A model generated the notes under the pieces. That model had not been told where the DNA came from. It did not search any database and saw only the letters and a list, made by a program, of their open reading frames with translations. A program made the translations under genes and the position numbers. This document shows, in pieces, positions 6,594 to 14,149 of a DNA stretch of 40,692 nt. Numbering within the stretch: position 1 is the first letter of the stretch; each line of letters begins with the position of its first letter. This DNA comes from Saccharothrix deserti (lineage in GTDB: Bacteria; Actinomycetota; Actinomycetes; Mycobacteriales; Pseudonocardiaceae), in the NCBI RefSeq assembly GCF_009769385.1, contig NZ_VKAB01000058.1, forward strand, positions 1 to 40,692, given 5' to 3'.

Positions 6594-9023
6594 ATGGCAG
6601 TCAAGAGCATCGGCGACGCCCACGTCGTCGTGCTGAACCGGTGGCGCGACTCTTTCGCCGAGTACGCCCGTTACCTCGACCACGACGTCGCCCGTGTCAC
6701 CTACGTCACGACCGGCGTAGGTCGGGCCGCGGTGCCGGCCAACGCCCGCGAGGTCGTGGTCGTCGAGGACCTGCTCGACCACGCCGAGGTGCGCGCCGCG
6801 CTGGAACCCGCGTTGCGCGCCCACGGCCGCCCGGTCGCGGTGGTGGCGCTCCAGGAGAGCGACTTCGCCGTGGCGGCGGCGCTGCGGGAGGAGTTCTCCG
6901 CGCGCGGTCGCAAGCCCGCCGACCTGCACCACTTCCTGGACAAGCACGCGATGCTGCTGGCCGCGCAGCGGACCGGCGTGCCGGTGCCGCGCTTCGAGCT
7001 GGTCACCGACCCCGTCGGGCTCACCGGGTTCGCCGGCGAGGTCGGCTGGCCGGTGGTGGTGAAGTCGTTGCAGGGCCGGGCGAGCACGGGGGTCCGGCGG
7101 CTCGACTCGGCCGACGCCGTCGACCGGCTGGACATCCCCTTCGACGCCGAGCACCCGCTGGTGGTCCAGGAGTACCTGCCGCACCGGATCCACCACGTCG
7201 ACGGTGTGCACCTCGGCGGCGGCGCACTGGGGCCGTGGCGGCTCAACGCCTACCTGAACGTGCCCGGCGCGGCGGCCACCGGGCCGCTGGCGTTCACGAT
7301 GGGGGAGCCGGTCGGGTCGGTCGAGGTCGACGACCCGGCGCTGCTCGCCGTGGTCGAGAAGTTCCTGCGGGTGCTGGTGCCCGGCATGTCCGCCGACCCG
7401 TGGGTGTTCCACCTGGAGCTGTTCCTGACCCCGGACGGCGAGTGCGTGTTCCTGGAGGTCGGCTGCCGCCCCGGCGGCGGTGAGATCCCGTTCGTGTGGC
7501 GGGACGTGCACGGCATCGACCTGATGGAGTGCGAGTTCTCCCTGCAGTGCGGCGAGACCCCCGACCTCGCGCCGTTCGACGCCGACGAGCCGGTGGGCGG
7601 CTGCCTGCACGTGCCGCTGGACCGGCCCGCCCCGTGCCGGGTCGTGGCCGCCGACAGCATGGTCGCCGAGGACGGCCCCTACGCCGAGGTGATCCCCGCC
7701 GTCGGATCCGTCATCCCGCGCACCGCGGGCTCGTACGAGTTCGTCGGCGGCAGGTTCCGCCACCGGGGCGCCTCCACCGCGGAGGTCGCCGCGCGGGTGA
7801 TGGCGACGGCCGCGGACTACCGGCTGGTGTCCGAACCGGTGCGGGTCGCGGTGATCGGAGGCCGCATCGAGATGCTCCGGGCGGCTGCGGACCTCGGCCT
7901 GGACGTGACGCTGGTGCACTTCCCGGACCGCTACGACCCCCGGTCGGACGAGCTGTGCGAGAAGGTCTTCCACGTCGACCTGATCGCCGAGCCGGACCGG
8001 GTGGTGGACCTCCTGCGCCGCGAGCACGCCGAGCGGCCGTTCACCAGGGTGCTCACGCTGACCGAGCCGGGCCTGCTGCCCGCCGCACGGCTCAACGCCG
8101 AGTTGGGGCTGGGCGGCAACAGCGTCGAGACCGTGCGGCTGCTGAAGGACAAGGCGCTCATGCGCGACCGGCTGGCCGAGGTCGGCCTGTCGCCGGTCCG
8201 GTACCGGACCGTGCGCAGCGCGGAGGAGCTGATGGCGTTCCTGGACGAGCTGGACGGCGTGCCGGCGGTCGTCAAGCCGCTGGACTCGGGCGGCAGCGAC
8301 GGTGTGGCAGTGGTCGTGACGCCGCAGGACGTGCCGCCCGCGTGGCGCCGGGTCGAGGAGTCCGGGCGCACCGTCGTGCTCGCCGAGGAGTACCTCGACG
8401 GGCCGGAGGTCAGCGTCGAGGCGTTCAGCCACGACGGCGTGCACACCGTCGTGGCGCTGACCGACAAGTTCCTGGGCCCCGGGTTCATCGAGGTGGGCCA
8501 CGCGGTGCCCGCCGACCTGACCGAACCGGTGCGGCGGCAGGTCTGCGAGCTGACCACCGCGCTGCTGGACGCGGTCGGCCTGGTCGAAGGGCCGACGCAC
8601 ACGGAGGTCAAGCTCACCGGGCGCGGGCCGCGCATCGTGGAGTCGCACAACCGCGTCGGCGGCGACTACATCCCCGACCTCGTCCAACTCGTCCACGGCG
8701 TGGACCTGCAGCGGCTCGCCGTCGGCGTGCCGCTGGGGCTGGTGGCGTGGCGGCCGGAGCCGCGGCCGGCCAAGGGCGGCGCAGCGGTGCGGTTCATCAT
8801 CGCCGAGCCCGGCACGGTCACCGAGGTGACCCGGCCGGAAGCGCTGGACCCGGCCGTGTCGCTCACGCTCACCGCGAAGCCCGACACCGAGGTGCCGCCG
8901 CTGCTGTGGTCCGACGACCGGGTGTGCGGGCACGTGATCGCCACCGGGGACAACGCGGGCGACGCCGTGGCGCGCTGCGTGGACGCCGTCTCGCGGGTCC
9001 GCATCAGCACCCGGGCGGGCTGA
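6594..9023 (+). CDS. Tandem two-domain ATP-grasp ligase
   Basis: An 809-residue cytoplasmic protein made of two ATP-grasp halves (about 1-410 and 415-809). ATP-grasp enzymes activate a carboxylate as acyl-phosphate and join it to an amine or thiol. Half 1 has DKHAMLLAAQRTGVPVPRFE, GWPVVVKSLQGRASTG, a lid strand VVQEYLP and CVFLEVGCRPGGG. Half 2 has LKDKALMRDRLAEVGL, PAVVKPLDSGGSDGVAVV, LAEEYLDGPEVSVEAF, HTEVKLTGRGPRIVESHNRV and GGD. The second half keeps the canonical E-x-x-N-x-x-GG metal/phosphate motif, while in the first Cys stands at the usual Asn position. The ATG at 6594 follows GGGGAGAAGG. Fusion of two copies recalls BacD-like amino-acid ligases acting in sequence. Neighbours (SARP, MFS, DUF6875) suggest a dipeptide or modified amino acid product. 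Substrates are unknown. Confidence 0.88.
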   Translation: MAVKSIGDAHVVVLNRWRDSFAEYARYLDHDVARVTYVTTGVGRAAVPANAREVVVVEDLLDHAEVRAALEPALRAHGRPVAVVALQESDFAVAAALREEFSARGRKPADLHHFLDKHAMLLAAQRTGVPVPRFELVTDPVGLTGFAGEVGWPVVVKSLQGRASTGVRRLDSADAVDRLDIPFDAEHPLVVQEYLPHRIHHVDGVHLGGGALGPWRLNAYLNVPGAAATGPLAFTMGEPVGSVEVDDPALLAVVEKFLRVLVPGMSADPWVFHLELFLTPDGECVFLEVGCRPGGGEIPFVWRDVHGIDLMECEFSLQCGETPDLAPFDADEPVGGCLHVPLDRPAPCRVVAADSMVAEDGPYAEVIPAVGSVIPRTAGSYEFVGGRFRHRGASTAEVAARVMATAADYRLVSEPVRVAVIGGRIEMLRAAADLGLDVTLVHFPDRYDPRSDELCEKVFHVDLIAEPDRVVDLLRREHAERPFTRVLTLTEPGLLPAARLNAELGLGGNSVETVRLLKDKALMRDRLAEVGLSPVRYRTVRSAEELMAFLDELDGVPAVVKPLDSGGSDGVAVVVTPQDVPPAWRRVEESGRTVVLAEEYLDGPEVSVEAFSHDGVHTVVALTDKFLGPGFIEVGHAVPADLTEPVRRQVCELTTALLDAVGLVEGPTHTEVKLTGRGPRIVESHNRVGGDYIPDLVQLVHGVDLQRLAVGVPLGLVAWRPEPRPAKGGAAVRFIIAEPGTVTEVTRPEALDPAVSLTLTAKPDTEVPPLLWSDDRVCGHVIATGDNAGDAVARCVDAVSRVRISTRAG

Positions 9024-9053
9024 CCCCGGTCCCGCACGACCGACACCGCAGCC

Positions 9054-9074
9054 GCCCGGGACCCCGTCCCGGGC
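9054..9074 (+). terminator. Short GC-rich hairpin after the ATP-grasp gene
   Basis: GCCCGGGAC and GTCCCGGGC form a perfect 9-bp stem with a 3-nt loop, 30 bp after the ATP-grasp stop. There is no U-tract, which is usual in actinomycetes. It may attenuate transcription into the small ORF and DUF6875 gene rather than end the operon. Confidence 0.45.
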
Positions 9075-9136
9075 CGGTCCACCACGCCCCGTTCCCGAAG
9101 TCCGCGACGTCCCCGGAGTTTTCGAAAGTTGATGCC

Positions 9137-9241
9137 ATGACGCACGCCCAACGCAAGGTCGTCATCGCCGCCGCGGTCGCCCTGCCCGCCCCGCGCGGGG
9201 TCCTGCGCCACCTCACCTCACCGCCGAGAGGTCTGTCATGA
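9137..9241 (+). CDS. Possible 34-residue peptide, translationally coupled to DUF6875 gene
   Basis: ATG at 9137 opens a 34-codon frame beginning MTHAQRKVVIAAAVALPAP and ending SPPRGLS. Its TGA overlaps the ATG of the next gene in ATGA form. A weak purine stretch (GAAAG) lies about 9 bp upstream. The N-terminal half is basic then hydrophobic and the C-terminal half is rich in Pro, Arg and Leu. It may be a leader that couples translation, a small membrane-associated peptide, or a substrate peptide for the locus. It resembles no known precursor. High GC makes chance ORFs common, so reality rests on the exact stop/start overlap. Confidence 0.35.
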   Translation: MTHAQRKVVIAAAVALPAPRGVLRHLTSPPRGLS

Positions 9242-9990
9242 TCGTCGATCCCGCCGACCCGAACCGCTTCCTGGTCGAGCTGTCCGACCTGCGCGGACCG
9301 CTGCCCGACCAGGTGCGCCGCCACCAGAACGCCCTGTACTCGGTGGTCGGCTGGGCCCACCAGTACCTGGTCAAGACCCACCCCGACCTCGGCCGCAAAG
9401 GCCCGGTCTGCCCGTTCGTCCAGGGCTCCCTGGACAAGGGGCTGCTGTACCTGGCGGTCTACCCCGGCCGGCCGGGGTCGGTGACCGAGATGACCGAGGC
9501 CCTGGCCCGCTACCGGGCGTGGTACCTGGAGCTGCGGGCGACGGCCGGGCGCGCCGCCCAGTTCCTGGCGATCCTGGTGCTGTTCCCGGACATGTCCCGG
9601 GAGGATGCTTCCCGGCTGGTCGACGAGGCCCAGTCGCGGCTCAAGGCCGACTACGTCGCGCAGGGCCTGATGATCGGCGAGTTCCACGACGGGCCGCCGC
9701 CGAAGTCCGGGCTGTGGAACCCGGAGTTCCGCCCGCTGCGCAGCCCGGTGCCGATGCTGGCGATCCGGTCGCTCGTGCCGACGGACTTCCCGTTCCTGCG
9801 CGACGACCGGGACTTCGTCGCGGCCTACCTCGACCGCATCGAGCCCGAGGACATCCCGCCGCGCTGGCGCGACGAGGTGGCCGAGGTCGCCGCCGGGTTC
9901 GGCCTGGACGCAGTGGGTTCCGGCCCGGACACCGCCGGGGTCGGCCTGGACGCCGCCCCGCAGTCCCTGGGGAACACGTCGTGCCGCTGA
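9238..9990 (+). CDS. DUF6875-like protein of the ATP-grasp locus
   Basis: A 250-residue soluble protein. GPVCPFV near residue 60, DKGLLYLAVYPG and the later AQFLAILVLFPDM and YVAQGLMIGEFHDG resemble the DUF6875 family, whose members sit in actinobacterial natural-product loci and carry an invariant Cys-Pro near the N-terminus. The activity of this family is not known. The last 30 residues (GSGPDTAGVGLDAAP and following) look low-complexity and may be an altered tail, because IS remnants begin 58 bp downstream. The ATG overlaps the stop of the 34-codon ORF. Grouping with the ATP-grasp gene implies a role in processing or sensing its product. Confidence 0.65.
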   Translation: MIVDPADPNRFLVELSDLRGPLPDQVRRHQNALYSVVGWAHQYLVKTHPDLGRKGPVCPFVQGSLDKGLLYLAVYPGRPGSVTEMTEALARYRAWYLELRATAGRAAQFLAILVLFPDMSREDASRLVDEAQSRLKADYVAQGLMIGEFHDGPPPKSGLWNPEFRPLRSPVPMLAIRSLVPTDFPFLRDDRDFVAAYLDRIEPEDIPPRWRDEVAEVAAGFGLDAVGSGPDTAGVGLDAAPQSLGNTSCR

Positions 9991-10047
9991 AAACCTCGGG
10001 CCCGGCGACCGGTCCGCCGCACACCGGGACTTCCGCAGGGTGTCGCG

Positions 10048-10182
10048 GTGCCGAGCGCGAAGCCGGAACCGGTGGTGTTGTCCGACGAGGAACGGTCGGT
10101 GCTGACCGGGTGGGCGCGGCGCCGGAAGACGGCGCAGGCGTTGCGGTCGCAGATCGTGTTGCCCTGCGCCGAGGGGTGGTAG
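10048..10182 (+). pseudogene. IS630-like transposase, N-terminal fragment
   Basis: The frame reads VPSAKPEPVVLSDEERSVL, GWARRRKTAQALRSQIVLP and CAEGW before a stop at 10180-10182. This is the helix-turn-helix start of an IS630-type transposase. Roughly 44 residues of more than 300 remain, and it runs directly into an IS5-like fragment. Confidence 0.65.
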
Positions 10183-10316
10183 AGCGCACGATCGCCTGGT
10201 ACCACGGCATGAAACGCCTGCGCATCCGCTGGGAACGCCGCGACGACATCCACGAAGCCTTCCTCGGCCTTCGCCACCTGCGTCATCTGCTACCGACACG
10301 TCCAGCGATTCTGTTA
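10176..10316 (+). pseudogene. IS5-family transposase, C-terminal fragment
   Basis: VVERTIAWYHGMKRLRIRWE and RRDDIHEAFL form the C-terminal end of an IS5-type DDE transposase, including the final catalytic Glu in VERT. A frame change follows, and the natural end FATCVICYRHVQRFC is read in the next frame to a stop at 10316. Together with the preceding IS630 scrap it marks nested insertion and deletion. Confidence 0.65.
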
Positions 10317-10406
10317 GGAGCAGAAATGCGCTCCCGCTGTGCTCCGAGGTGGTGTGGAGACTCGGCTGGAGCACCGGTGCCCTGATCGGGTCGTTGCTCG
10401 GACGGG

Positions 10407-11090
10407 TCAGCTGAAGGCGGTCGTGAACAGGCGTACGTCGGGGTTGTCGCGGGTGCGGTAGGTGTGCGACCCGGAGCACCAGGACAAACCGCTGGTGGTG
10501 TGCCAGTCGGCGGGTGTCCAGTAATGGCGGTGGGTGAGCAGTTCGGTCGCCACTGCTCGCTGGTGGCGTCTCGCGCCGACGGCCGTGAGCGCGGCGGCGA
10601 CGAGGTCGTACGCGGTGGGTGGGGTGGCGATGTCACCCGAGGCCGGGAGGAGGAGCAGCAGGCGGGCGGCGGCACCCAGCGTGGGGTCGGGTTGCTGTGA
10701 TGTGGCGACGAGTTCGTCCCAGGACAGGCCCGGACCGTGAAAGTGGCCGCTGAGGTGGGCGAGGGGGACGGCCGGTCGGTCGTCGGACGGGCTGAGCAGG
10801 TAGTCGTGACTGCTGTCGTCCGGGTAGTTGCACCACACGAGGTGCACGCGGTGACCGCCGCGAACGGGAAGGGTGAACACGGGCCACCGGTCCGGGTCGT
10901 CCAGGTCGTCGTACAGCGCGCTCATGTCCGCGGGGTCGACGTCGAACGCCGCCGCCGCGGAGTCGGCACCGCCGGTCGACATGAGGAACAGCGCCCAGAA
11001 CACCGGATCGCCGATCAGGTCGGTTCGATCCACCAGGATGTCGTCCGGAACAACCGGTACGAACCCGTCCACGTAACCGGGAATGCGCAC
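10407..11090 (-). CDS. Hypothetical protein, about 227 residues
   Basis: The protein from the GTG at 11090 starts VRIPGYVDGFVPVVPDD and contains FWALFLMSTGGADS, an acidic stretch DMSALYDDLDDPDRWPVFTL, HRVHLVWCNYPDDSSHDYLL and a C-terminal half rich in Trp, His and Tyr (HRHYWTPADWHTTSGLSW). Composition is that of a genuine soluble protein. The open frame extends upstream to 11429, but that part looks like a different gene, so the later start is preferred (GGAAG about 13 bp upstream). No family was recognised. Its position next to a toxin cassette on the opposite strand makes an immunity or accessory role possible, without direct support. Confidence 0.6.
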   Translation of the reverse strand: MRIPGYVDGFVPVVPDDILVDRTDLIGDPVFWALFLMSTGGADSAAAAFDVDPADMSALYDDLDDPDRWPVFTLPVRGGHRVHLVWCNYPDDSSHDYLLSPSDDRPAVPLAHLSGHFHGPGLSWDELVATSQQPDPTLGAAARLLLLLPASGDIATPPTAYDLVAAALTAVGARRHQRAVATELLTHRHYWTPADWHTTSGLSWCSGSHTYRTRDNPDVRLFTTAFS

Positions 11091-11197
11091 CACCGCAGTC
11101 TTCCACAGGCTTTCACACACACTCGCCCTACCGGTTGACCGCTCGATCCAGCCGGTGCAGATAGCGACGTCGAGCGAGGGGGCGACAGACGCGGACG

Positions 11198-11429
11198 CGG
11201 GTGCGGTGGCGAGGCGCAGTGAGGCGAGCAGGTCTTCGACGCTTTTGACCAGGCGCTGCCGTTCGTCGGCGTTCCTCAGCCGAAAATCGATGATCTGGGA
11301 CAACGGGATGTCGTCGTCGGGCACCGGCAGCATGTCGGCGGCGCGGCCGTGAACAGCCGTGGCGGTGCGGGCGTCGGCGGTGCCCCGGGCGCGGTGCAGG
11401 GTCAGTATGACCTCAGGACGGTGCCCCAT
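11198..11429 (-). pseudogene. Probable gene remnant upstream of and in frame with the hypothetical protein
   Basis: The minus-strand frame contains DMLPVPDDDIPLSQIIDFRL and RNADERQRLVKSVEDLLASL, which look like real helical protein and vaguely recall the DUF6236 group. Upstream on the same strand DLVFVHVPSSDLMPWGTVL is readable in another frame. This suggests a frameshifted relic whose end has fused in frame to the downstream gene. The family suggestion is weak. Confidence 0.3.
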
Positions 11430-11563
11430 GGCATCAGGTCGGACGACGGCACGTGGACGAAGACGAGGTCTTCGTCGGGGACGGCGGCGGTATCAGGTGC
11501 CGAGTGTCATCGACCCCGAGTGGCGAGTAACGCCGTTCCGGCGCGGCGGCCTTGATCCGTCGG

Positions 11564-11569
11564 TATGGT
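11564..11569 (+). promoter_or_regulatory. Candidate -10 (TATGGT) for a leaderless toxin-cassette transcript
   Basis: TATGGT matches the actinobacterial TANNNT -10 pattern and ends 7 bp before the ATG at 11577, with no Shine-Dalgarno sequence between them. This spacing is typical of leaderless mRNAs. No good -35 was found. Confidence 0.4.
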
Positions 11570-11576
11570 CCTGGGC

Positions 11577-12056
11577 ATGACCATGCCGGGGAACCTGTTC
11601 GGCGGCGACCCGTCGGAAGTCGAACGCGGGCTCGACGAATGGGTGTCCGGGTTCGAGCGCAAGGCCGCGCAGTACCAGGTGTTGCAGCAGCGAGTCGAAG
11701 GTGTGCGGCTCAGCGCCACCAGCCCCAACGGCGTTGTGACGGTCACCGTGGACGCCGACGGGTCGCTGGTCGACGCGACGTTCACCGACGGGATCGTCCG
11801 GACCACGCCGGACGAGTTGAGCAGGCAGTTGCTCATCGCGCTCAGCCGGGCCAAGGCGCAGATCACCGAACGCGTCCGCGAGGTCGCCGGCGAGACCGTC
11901 GGCGAAGACGGCGCCGAGCGGATCGCCGGCTACTACGCGCAGAAGTTCGCCGGACTCGGGGAACCCGACCAGGGTGCCGTGCGCCCGGAGCAGCGACAGC
12001 GCCGCCCACCTGACGAGGACGAATTCGGTGAGGGATCCGTCTACGACCAGCGCTGA
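11577..12056 (+). CDS. YbaB/EbfC-like protein of a type VII toxin cassette
   Basis: A 159-residue protein. Residues 10-110 show the YbaB/EbfC pattern: an N-terminal helix (LDEWVSGFERKAAQYQVLQQ), a beta segment NGVVTVTVDADGSLVDATF and a helix LSRQLLIALSRAKAQITERV. The tail is charged and Pro/Gln/Arg rich. YbaB-like proteins of this divergent kind often open actinobacterial ESX-substrate operons, and their role there is not settled. It is followed 12 bp later by the EspC-like gene. ATG at 11577 is chosen because of the leaderless -10 spacing; ATG at 11583 is possible. Confident on family and operon membership. Confidence 0.8.
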   Translation: MTMPGNLFGGDPSEVERGLDEWVSGFERKAAQYQVLQQRVEGVRLSATSPNGVVTVTVDADGSLVDATFTDGIVRTTPDELSRQLLIALSRAKAQITERVREVAGETVGEDGAERIAGYYAQKFAGLGEPDQGAVRPEQRQRRPPDEDEFGEGSVYDQR

Positions 12057-12068
12057 CCGAGGGGGAGT

Positions 12069-12380
12069 ATGTCGGGCTTCGAGGTTGCAAGCGGGGACCT
12101 GCGTGCTCACGCGGGCAAGGTCGACGCCCACGCGGCCGGCCTCGGCACAGCGGCGGACGCCGCGGGCCAAGTGATGCCCGACGCCGCCTACGGCATCATC
12201 TGCCAATTCCTGCCACCACTGTTCAACGAGGTCGAAACGATTGCGCACGAGGCGCTCCAGGCCGCCCGGGGTGGCCTGGAGACCGTGGCACAAAGCCTGC
12301 GCGACTCGGCCGACGCCTACGACGCCGAGGACCTGACCGCAGTGCGGAACTTCACCGGCATCGAAGGCGGCATGCGGTGA
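12069..12380 (+). CDS. EspC-like ESX/type VII secretion substrate
   Basis: A 103-residue helical protein opening MSGFEVASGDLRAHAGKVDA, with VAQSLRDSADAYDAEDL near the end. This is the pattern of WXG100-like EspC/T7SS-target proteins, which form helical hairpins and pair with larger secreted partners. The ATG has a strong GAGGGGGAGT ribosome site. The stop overlaps the GTG of the toxin gene (GTGA), so the two are translationally coupled and probably secreted or folded together. Confidence 0.8.
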   Translation: MSGFEVASGDLRAHAGKVDAHAAGLGTAADAAGQVMPDAAYGIICQFLPPLFNEVETIAHEALQAARGGLETVAQSLRDSADAYDAEDLTAVRNFTGIEGGMR

Positions 12381-13621
12381 CCGGCAATCCGTTGGTCGCC
12401 CCGGAGCAGGACTCCACCAAACCGTACACAGGCATCGGCATCGCTGAATCGGTCAGCGACTTGGTGCAGGGCATAGAGAGCGGCAACTGGGTCGACATCG
12501 GGTTGGGCGCGGTGACCACCGGCCTGGAAGCGCTGAGCATCGCGATGGACCCGATCGGCTCGGCGGCGTCCAACTTCATCTCGTTCATCATCGAGCACGT
12601 CGGTCCGTTGCAGGAAGCGCTCGACAAGCTCGCAGGCAACGCCGACGCCGTCGCCGCGCAGGCCCAGACGTGGAAGAACATCGCGACCGCGGTCGGCGAG
12701 GTGCACACCGCTTACGGCGCCGAGCACACGGCGGACACCGCCGGGTGGGCAGGCACGGCCGCCGACGCCTACCGCGCCCGCGCCGCGGACATCGTCGCCG
12801 TGATCGGTGCGGCCGGCCAGGCCGCGTCCGGTTTGGGCAGCGCGATCGAGATGGCCGGTGTGATCGTCGGCGTGGTCCGCGAGACAGTCCGAGACCTGAT
12901 CGCCGATCTGGTGGGACGCCTCGTGGTTTGGGCAGCGGAGGCGCTGACCATCATCGGCGCGCCCGCCGCAGCGACGCAGGCCGCGACAGCCGCCGCGAAG
13001 TGGGCGGCGCGGATCGCCCAGATCATCAAGCAGTTGGTCCGTACGATGCAGAAGCTGATGCCCATGCTGCGCCGCTTGGGCGACCTGTTCGCGCAGATCC
13101 GCAAGAAAATGGACGACCTGCGGTCCGGTGGCAACGGCAACAAGCCGCCGGACGACCCCGGCAAGAAGCCGACGCCGAGCGGTGACGAACCCACCGGACC
13201 CTCCCGCGCCCCGGACCCGAACGCCGAGCCCGGCGGGTCGCGCACCGAGATCGACCCGAAGCACGACGCGGACACCAAACGCTCACTGCAACGGGAGAAC
13301 GAGTCTGCGACCACCCTCGCCAGAGCCGGGTACGACGTCGAGCAGAACCCGACCGTCCCAGGCCCCAAGAACCCGGACTACCGGATCGAAGGCCGGATCT
13401 TCGACAACATCGCCCCGGTGACGGGCAGCCCGCGCAACATCCACAGCCGGATCGCGGAGAAGGTCGAGGACGGTCAGACCGACCGGGTCGTGGTCAACCT
13501 CGCGGACAGTCCGGTCGAAGTGGACCGACTGCGCACCCAGATGCGCGACTGGCCGATCGAAGGCCTGAAGGAAGTCATCGTCATCGACAAGAACGGCAAC
13601 GTGGTTCACTTGTACCCGTAG
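12377..13621 (+). CDS. WXG-like polymorphic toxin with CdiA-type nuclease C-terminus
   Basis: A 414-residue polymorphic toxin. Residues 1-130 are helical and contain a W-x-G turn, TAGWAGTAADAYRAR, typical of type VII targeting domains. Residues 150-225 are an amphipathic to hydrophobic helical region that may help membrane translocation. A Gly/Pro/Lys linker (about 250-290) precedes the toxin domain. The domain (about 295-414) reads ENESATTLARAGYDVEQNP, NPDYRIEGRIFDNIAP, SRIAEKVEDGQTDRVVVNL and GLKEVIVIDKNG. This matches the CdiA C-terminal nuclease domain (PD-(D/E)xK-like; acts on tRNA or DNA in contact-dependent inhibition). The following gene is a plausible immunity gene. Secretion route and target are inferred. 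Confidence 0.8.
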   Translation: MTGNPLVAPEQDSTKPYTGIGIAESVSDLVQGIESGNWVDIGLGAVTTGLEALSIAMDPIGSAASNFISFIIEHVGPLQEALDKLAGNADAVAAQAQTWKNIATAVGEVHTAYGAEHTADTAGWAGTAADAYRARAADIVAVIGAAGQAASGLGSAIEMAGVIVGVVRETVRDLIADLVGRLVVWAAEALTIIGAPAAATQAATAAAKWAARIAQIIKQLVRTMQKLMPMLRRLGDLFAQIRKKMDDLRSGGNGNKPPDDPGKKPTPSGDEPTGPSRAPDPNAEPGGSRTEIDPKHDADTKRSLQRENESATTLARAGYDVEQNPTVPGPKNPDYRIEGRIFDNIAPVTGSPRNIHSRIAEKVEDGQTDRVVVNLADSPVEVDRLRTQMRDWPIEGLKEVIVIDKNGNVVHLYP

Positions 13622-13642
13622 CCCCGCGATCAAGGATGCCCA

Positions 13643-14125
13643 GTGTCCATTTCGTACAGTCTCGCGCTCGCCACACCGCGTCCGGTGGAGCAGGTCGCCG
13701 AAGCACTGCGTGAGGTCGGCGTCGCCACCGGACTGCTCGACCCGGCGACCACCGGCGACCGGCTGCTCGGTGAGAACGCGGCGACGACCGGCGGTACGTG
13801 GCTTCGCGTAGTGGCGGACAAGCCGAAACCGTGGAACCCGGTCATCGATGTCCTGAACGCCACCCCCACTGTGCGCGCGGCCTTCCGCTTGGACAAGACG
13901 GCCGACATCAGCCGCCAACAGGACGACGTCATCCGCCTGGTGACCGGTGTGCTGGCAAAGGTACCGGGTGACGCGGTGCTGCACCACGACTTCGAGGTCA
14001 TCTGGCTGATGCGACGCGGCGGTGAGCTGCTGCTCAACGAACGGGACGACATCTGGCCGCCCCACCGCCTCGCCGTCCTCGCCCAGCCCTACCGGCGTGA
14101 GACGCACGCGTTCCCCGAGGACTGA
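13643..14125 (+). CDS. SitI3-like immunity protein
   Basis: A 160-residue cytoplasmic protein starting at GTG 13643 with AAGGA 8 bp upstream, 21 bp after the toxin. VSISYSLALATPRPVEQVAE at the start and the late FEVIWLMRRGGELLLNERDD, with WPPHRLAVL near the end, resemble the SitI3 immunity family. Such proteins protect the producer from its own toxin. Position right after a nuclease toxin supports the call independently of similarity. The downstream serine recombinase debris marks the cassette boundary. Confidence 0.65.
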   Translation: MSISYSLALATPRPVEQVAEALREVGVATGLLDPATTGDRLLGENAATTGGTWLRVVADKPKPWNPVIDVLNATPTVRAAFRLDKTADISRQQDDVIRLVTGVLAKVPGDAVLHHDFEVIWLMRRGGELLLNERDDIWPPHRLAVLAQPYRRETHAFPED

Positions 14126-14149
14126 ACCCGCTGATCACTCGTCCCGGGC

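Noticed and set aside
6399..8933. 844-codon minus-strand open frame opposite the ATP-grasp gene
   Set aside because: Low-complexity His/Arg/Gln/Asp composition typical of a reversed third-codon-GC frame; no start context and no motif.
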